NCBI RefSeq assembly: GCF_021134715.1
Contig: NC_060025.1
Coordinates: forward strand, 2,790,001-2,854,000
Source of the DNA: Daphnia pulex
Taxonomy: Eukaryota > Arthropoda > Branchiopoda > Diplostraca > Daphniidae
Length of the DNA: 64,000 nt
Direction: 5' to 3'
Each line of letters opens with the position of its first letter. Positions within the stretch are counted from its first letter, which is position 1. Positions 60,629 to 64,000 of this stretch are shown in pieces. The notes under the pieces are model-generated. The model had not been told where the DNA came from. It worked only from the letters and a program-made list of their open reading frames with translations, and made no database searches. The translations under genes and the position numbers were made by a program.

Positions 60629-61973
60629 ATGGGCTCTCTTTCCAGACCGTTTCATTCAGTTGGCTTGGGAGATGAAGAGATTTTCTGTCTTTCATTTTCA
60701 CCATACGAGTGGTCCAAAAATTTCCTAGCAATCGGAACGGAAAATAAGGTGGTCGTTGCCAACGTTCAAAATGAAAACGTAAGCACATTTTGTATTGTCA
60801 AAACCTGTCATTACCTACTTGATACATCGTTATGTATCTATTGTTTTACTAATTGCTTTTGTTATCGTCAGGATGAGATTCAGTTCAATGTGATTCGTGA
60901 ATTTCATCATTTTTGCCCAGTTGTTTCCTTGAGTTGGAGTGCACTCTCATCCAGTGATACAGTTCCTAAAGTCTGCAAATTTGCCACAGCAGGCATTGAT
61001 GGGAAAATTCGGATTTATACAAGTGATCTTGCTCAATCAGAAAATGTTTTGGTAACAGGTTTAGCATACTTTGAAAGTCTTTTAAAAATAAAAATCAACA
61101 TTATCTTTATAGGAATTGAGTGGACATGCTGACAATGTCAATTCAATAGCATTTCAACCAGACATCAATGAAAAATTCTTGATCTCTACTTCTGATGATT
61201 TTACTTGTAAAATTTGGTCTACAGAGACTGGAGATCTTTTAAAAACAATTCCTCTTCAATCTTCAGGTGATTTATAAATGAGATGTAAAAATGACAAAAA
61301 TAACACTGTAGGATTAAAATTGGAAACCTTATGTAGGAATGGCCGTTAGATTCAATCCTTCGGAGCCCAGTAAATTCTTAGTGATGGAAAAGTCTGGCGT
61401 TACAAGAATCTTCAGTACTTTAAATTTTTCTCCAGTAACTTCTTTGAGCAACAACTTTAGCTGTCAAGACCCGGCTCTTGATGCTGATTGGTCGTCCTGC
61501 AATCCCACTCATATTGCGACATCATTAGGAGGTCGAATTCAAAATTGGGATTTAGAGGCATTAAGGTATACTATTATTCTTTACAAATGACATTACTTGA
61601 AAGCTGTCGACCATGGCAGATTGTTATTTGATTTCTTGGTTTAAAAAAAAAGGCTTCCAGAAGACACTACAACAGTTTCTTGTGAAATGGTCCGAAAAGT
61701 ACGCTTTCATTCTACCATCGATACATTGATTGCCGTTCTTGGATCACCAGGCCCTGTTGTGACCGTACTCCGTTCATTAGGACCAGTAATGATAACGGAT
61801 TCGTTAATGGTAAACTTAGCGTAGCAAATTTTTTTTTAACGTTGAATTTTCATAATAATATGTACTCCATTTAAATTTAGGCTGCCAGCGATCTAAGTTG
61901 GCATTATTCTTTACCCCTTCTTGCTGTAGCAAACGATCGATCTGTACGATTTTGGAAATTGCTACTAAAATAA
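60629..61973 (+). CDS. NUP37: Nucleoporin NUP37 (WD40), complete
   Basis: Six coding exons: 60629-60778, 60872-61051, 61113-61266, 61337-61565, 61653-61809 and 61881-61973, all in frame, 320 residues (human 326). NUP37 is a beta-propeller of the Nup107-160 Y complex of the nuclear pore and also acts at kinetochores. Features: FSPYEWSKNFLAIGTENKVV, VIREFHHFCPVVSLSWS, CKFATAGIDGKIRIYTSDL, the WD-type repeat LSGHADNVNSIAFQPD with STSDDFTCKIWSTETGD, then GMAVRFNPSEPSKFLVMEKS and the last blade LSWHYSLPLLAVANDRSVRF with FWKLLLK. Order and spacing match the family although identity is moderate. I chose the ATG at 60629; the frame is open upstream only to a TTG. Confidence 0.93.
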
Positions 61974-63381
61974 TCCCTTATTGTAAATTAATTTTGATTT
62001 CTGAATGCTGATCAAATAAAATTCTGAGCTCAACCAAACTTTAACTAACAATTCTCTTGGTAAACATATTTTGTTAAAACTTTTATTGAAAATTCCACTT
62101 ATTAAGTTATGGTAATTCTTTTCTGTTGTTATATAACATAGGTCCTTAGTAATGACATGCCAATTAACAAACCTAAACAACTTTGACAAAAACATTTATA
62201 CTTTCTCATATTAAATGATCAAATCCAATATAAGCCCTACTTCTTAAATTTAATATCCTGGAGAAATCATTTGTCACTATGGAATTTTTAAGCATATACA
62301 TGCATTGAATTCAAAGATTTTTTAAATGATTCCATTAAAATTATATATATTATTAAGTTTTAACAGGAAATTTAACATAAATTTTGTTTGAAGAAACAAT
62401 ATGTTAGCAGGTTATAGCTTGCTGGTAAAGTGGTAACCTAAGTTCCTAATCTAGGCCCTTAATTGCCATAATTACCAGAACGCCAATACGTCTGTTTTTA
62501 TTGGTCAGCAAATGCTGTTTGGATAAGTTTTCATTTTCTATTAAACTTGAGATCTAATTAAAAGAAAAAGTCAGGAGTCAAAACAATGTTTGTTTTCAAA
62601 CCCATATCGCAGACTGCCGTTTAGCATGACCTTCGTTTACAAAGGGTTTTCTAAAAAGCGTAACGCAGAGTTCAAAAATGTGGAATGTCGATGATGCGAA
62701 CCGGCGAGTCGCGAGCAAAAACGCGAGCAATGAAAAATAAGTAGAATAACAAACGAAATGAATGATGAAATTCAACACTAACCAAATGTAGGCAAATATC
62801 TAAATCCGATTAAAGTCAATGCACACAATATCAGTCCCAATAAATTCAGTAACTTCCATCTGCTGTACAGTAGGCTGTAGGCTTTTACAATTTAAGTTTT
62901 TATAAATATAAATATGCAAATATTTAAGCAACGATAAATGTTTTCAGTATCTTATGCTTTTACTAATATACGTTTTCAGGTTGTCACAATTTGACTCACA
63001 ATTTAACTGTTTCCTTTCGACTTTTCGAGAGGGGAAAACTTCAAAAGCAGTTCCGCATCACCATTTTGCATTTCCGTATTTGCGTTCCACGAGTCTCTTT
63101 TGCGTTTTAGGAAGTCCTTTTTACAAATGGCGAACGTGGATGAGTGTTGAATGTTTGGGGACGTGTTTTGGATTTTTAGTGTTGTCATTTATCATGTACC
63201 TCTAAGGTACTTATTTATAATTGTATATTTTAATTTGATTTGATTCACGAGTCATCGTAGAATCATTTAGTAGTAAAAAGTAAATTTTTACTAATTATAA
63301 ATTTTTTAAATTTTATTGTGCTGTCAGAAACGGTTCGTCTGAAAGCCGTCTTGGTTTGATTTCAAACAACCAACACAAACC
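61974..63381. other. NUP37 3' flank and SETD1 5' flank
   Basis: About 1.4 kb. AATAAA at 62015-62020 is a likely NUP37 poly(A) signal, 42 bp after the stop. The remainder is AT-rich with no coding support; the SETD1 promoter should lie near the end. Confidence 0.5.
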
Positions 63382-64000
63382 ATGAATCCGGCAAAGCAGA
63401 AAAACTGGAAACTCCTTACAGATCCACTTATAATAAAAGGAGCAGTGAAGCTCTTCCGATATGAAGGGCAAGTTCAAGGAGATCCCACCTACCCTGTAGT
63501 TCATGTTCGTGATCCACGTTCACAAATACAAAGGCTTATTTGGTCCAGGCCTGAAGTTCTTGATCTTCCTGTGCCAAGATTCAGGGTACCAATTTCATAA
63601 AATTTCTAATTTTGTGTATGTGTAATGTTTACTGATTCATTTTCAATTAACAGATAGATGCAGAGTATATAGGAGACCCACCTTCAGTTGAAGTAACAAT
63701 ATGCAATGTCAATGATAACATTGATAAAGTTTTTCTTGGAGATCTGGTATGTCTTAATATAGTGTTTTAATAGCTGTGCATATTTAAAATATCTTTTGTC
63801 GTCTGTAGGTGAAAAAACATGGTCCATTTGAGGAACTTACGATATTTTACCATCCTAAAAACAATAAACATTTAGGTTTGGCTAGAGTTGTATTTGAAAA
63901 TGTAAAAAATGCTAAATCTTGTGTAGAAAAACTCAATCAAACCTCAGTTATGGGAAGACCTTTGCAAGTGTTTCTTGATCCATTTGGTAATTCACCAGCA
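63382..64000 (+). CDS. SETD1: SETD1/Set1 histone H3K4 methyltransferase, N-terminal part (runs off the window)
   Basis: Exons 63382-63585, 63654-63746 and 63809 to the window end, in frame. Set1 is the catalytic subunit of COMPASS, which trimethylates H3K4 at active promoters in the nucleus; the SET domain lies beyond this window. What is seen is the conserved N-terminal block (NWKLLTDPLI, KLFRYEGQVQGD, PRSQIQRLIW, LPVPRFR) and the RRM that follows (AEYIGDPPSVEVTICNVNDN, HPKNNKHLGLARVVFENVKN, SVMGRPLQVFLDPFGN), which match SETD1A/B. The ATG at 63382 gives MNPAKQKNWKLL and follows a stretch without in-frame coding, so it is very likely the true start. Confidence 0.93.

Overview
This is a eukaryotic genomic window from an arthropod. 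Intron-split genes have short introns (about 50-120 bp), three genes have arthropod-type TATA plus TCAGT-like core promoters, and long gene-free stretches are full of microsatellites and homopolymers. The protein set fits a branchiopod crustacean such as Daphnia, but that placement is my inference and no search was run.

Layout. 1-443 (+) is the 3' end of SRBD1. 806-2931 (+) is a complete MGRN1/RNF157-type RING ligase. 3.4-9.7 kb is gene-free; it starts with a strong CTCF-like motif at 3815-3834. 9.7-15.3 kb is accessory sequence: a small family of multi-pass membrane proteins (one copy apparently open, one broken and lying behind shuffled TIAR/TIA-1 RRM2 pieces), a broken BTB/POZ gene, a repeated 15-bp motif, and one arm of an inverted repeat whose other arm lies at 4.2 kb. 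16.3-20.0 kb (-) holds DHCR24 and ALG14 in tandem. 20-38 kb is mostly non-coding and contains two single-CDS-exon secreted-protein genes on the minus strand (23.6-24.4 and 26.6-27.7 kb) with the same overall architecture and the same promoter layout. 38.3-39.7 kb (+) is a secreted C-type lectin with a MEAKA repeat. 41.4-45.0 kb (-) holds eIF4A (eIF4A1/2 type) and mago nashi, head-to-head with a single-exon membrane-anchored coiled-coil/J-domain gene (45.5-46.9 kb, +). 47-53 kb is non-coding with small decayed pieces. 53.0-56.7 kb (+) is a complete Axin. 60.6-62.0 kb (+) is NUP37. 63.4 kb to the end is the 5' part of a SETD1/Set1 methyltransferase gene.

The housekeeping genes do not form one pathway: RNA metabolism (SRBD1, eIF4A, mago), sterol synthesis (DHCR24), N-glycan initiation (ALG14), Wnt regulation (Axin), nuclear pore (NUP37), H3K4 methylation (SETD1). 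Exon coordinates come from reading GT/AG boundaries and checking that the reading frame carries through every junction. For each gene given a confidence of 0.93 or above, all junctions within the window were in frame.

Most unusual content: the 9.7-15.3 kb accessory block, CTCF-like motifs marking gene-poor DNA (three within 110 bp at 32.9-33.0 kb), the paired secreted low-complexity genes, and two NAGNAG acceptors in Axin.
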